DNA of 64,000 nucleotides from NCBI GenBank assembly GCA_046726315.1, contig JBKPAG010000024.1:1-64000 (forward strand), read 5' to 3'. Below are positions 63,858 to 64,000 of this stretch, piece after piece. Position 1 is the first letter of the stretch. Every line of letters starts with the position of its first letter. The notes under the pieces were generated by a model that ran no database searches, had not been told where the DNA came from, and was given only the letters and a program-made list of their open reading frames with translations. This DNA is from JACVRX01 sp046726315 (GTDB lineage Bacteria; Actinomycetota; Actinomycetes; Jiangellales; Jiangellaceae). The position numbers were made by a program, and so were the translations under genes.

Positions 63858-64000
63858 CTATGCCAGACCCCCGTTGAGCTGGACGACCATCCCGACACCA
63901 CCTCGGCGGGCGTCGCCGGCCGCCCTGACCTGGCCGTCCGCAGTACGAGCAACGGCGTGTGCTCCACCGAAGTAGAGGTTCGGCCGGTCCCAGACGTGCA
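63858..64000 (-). CDS. Gamma-glutamyltransferase-like protein, 3' end
   Basis: Only the C-terminal 47 residues are inside the window: VWDRPNLYFGGAHAVARTAD, GQVRAAGDARRGGVGMV, then a stop at 63,858. The NLYFGGAH...GDARRGG pattern is typical of the small-subunit end of gamma-glutamyltransferases/acylases. The family call is based on this short end. Confidence 0.55.
   Translation of the reverse strand, partial: HVWDRPNLYFGGAHAVARTADGQVRAAGDARRGGVGMVVQLNGGLA

Overview
The window is high-GC DNA from a soil-type actinobacterium. The evidence is the gene families (BldC, DUF3073, LppM, DUF58/MoxR/DUF4129, fused CopD-CtaG), the conserved order bldC - valine dehydrogenase - DUF3073 - purM - purF, many GTG starts and many start/stop overlaps. 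The stress-type genes of the island (NRAMP-like transporter with PRC-barrel proteins, eRF1-like protein, CBS protein) would fit a Geodermatophilales or Frankiales relative; that placement is an inference from gene content only.

Layout. (1) 1-1,460: decayed DNA with a histidine-kinase remnant, an orphan small gene and a tRNA-Asp relic lacking its D arm. (2) 1,461-7,581: a YCII remnant, an SDR oxidoreductase, an ECF sigma factor with a SnoaL-like tail, and a copper/cytochrome-oxidase assembly cluster (membrane protein, CopC, CopD-CtaG). (3) 7,572-25,284: a tRNA-Phe gene whose 3' end is repeated perfectly over 42 bp at 25,243, bracketing a 17.6-kb genomic island. The island holds broken IS30 and IS3 copies, a scrambled sugar ABC transporter, an eRF1-like protein, a tightly overlapping operon of a microprotein, a lipoprotein, an NRAMP-like transporter and two PRC-barrel proteins, and many gene fragments. 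No integrase was seen. (4) 25,290-45,906: a VOC protein, then a nearly complete purine-degradation and glyoxylate-assimilation locus around an IclR regulator. (5) 45,968-53,709: small membrane protein, MmcQ/YjbR, PP2C phosphatase, FIST protein, and the DUF4129/MoxR/DUF58 operon, ending with bldC. (6) 54,002-64,000: valine dehydrogenase, DUF3073, a frameshifted LppM, purM, an alpha/beta hydrolase, DUF4190, purF, a PepSY protein and lipoprotein, an M20 dipeptidase and the 3' end of a gamma-glutamyltransferase-like gene.

How the purine locus works. The leftward operon (uraH, uricase, three xanthine dehydrogenase subunits, permease, 8-oxoguanine/guanine deaminase, uraD) imports purines and takes them through xanthine, urate, HIU and OHCU to allantoin. 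The rightward genes (malate synthase, DUF6986, hydroxypyruvate isomerase, tartronate semialdehyde reductase, glyoxylate carboligase, allantoinase, glycerate kinase, allantoicase) take allantoin to ureidoglycolate and glyoxylate, then to glycerate phosphate or malate. No ureidoglycolate lyase is recognisable here. Pairs of 17-bp palindromes spaced exactly 21 bp apart precede the uraH operon, the iclR/malate synthase divergent promoter (with a further site on the iclR start codon) and the hydroxypyruvate isomerase gene. They look like the operators of the IclR protein.

The observations most worth following up are that operator architecture, a purine permease fused to an OHCU-decarboxylase-like domain that has lost its catalytic His, the tRNA-Phe island, the NRAMP-like operon with altered metal-site motifs, and a solute-binding-protein gene broken into locally inverted pieces.
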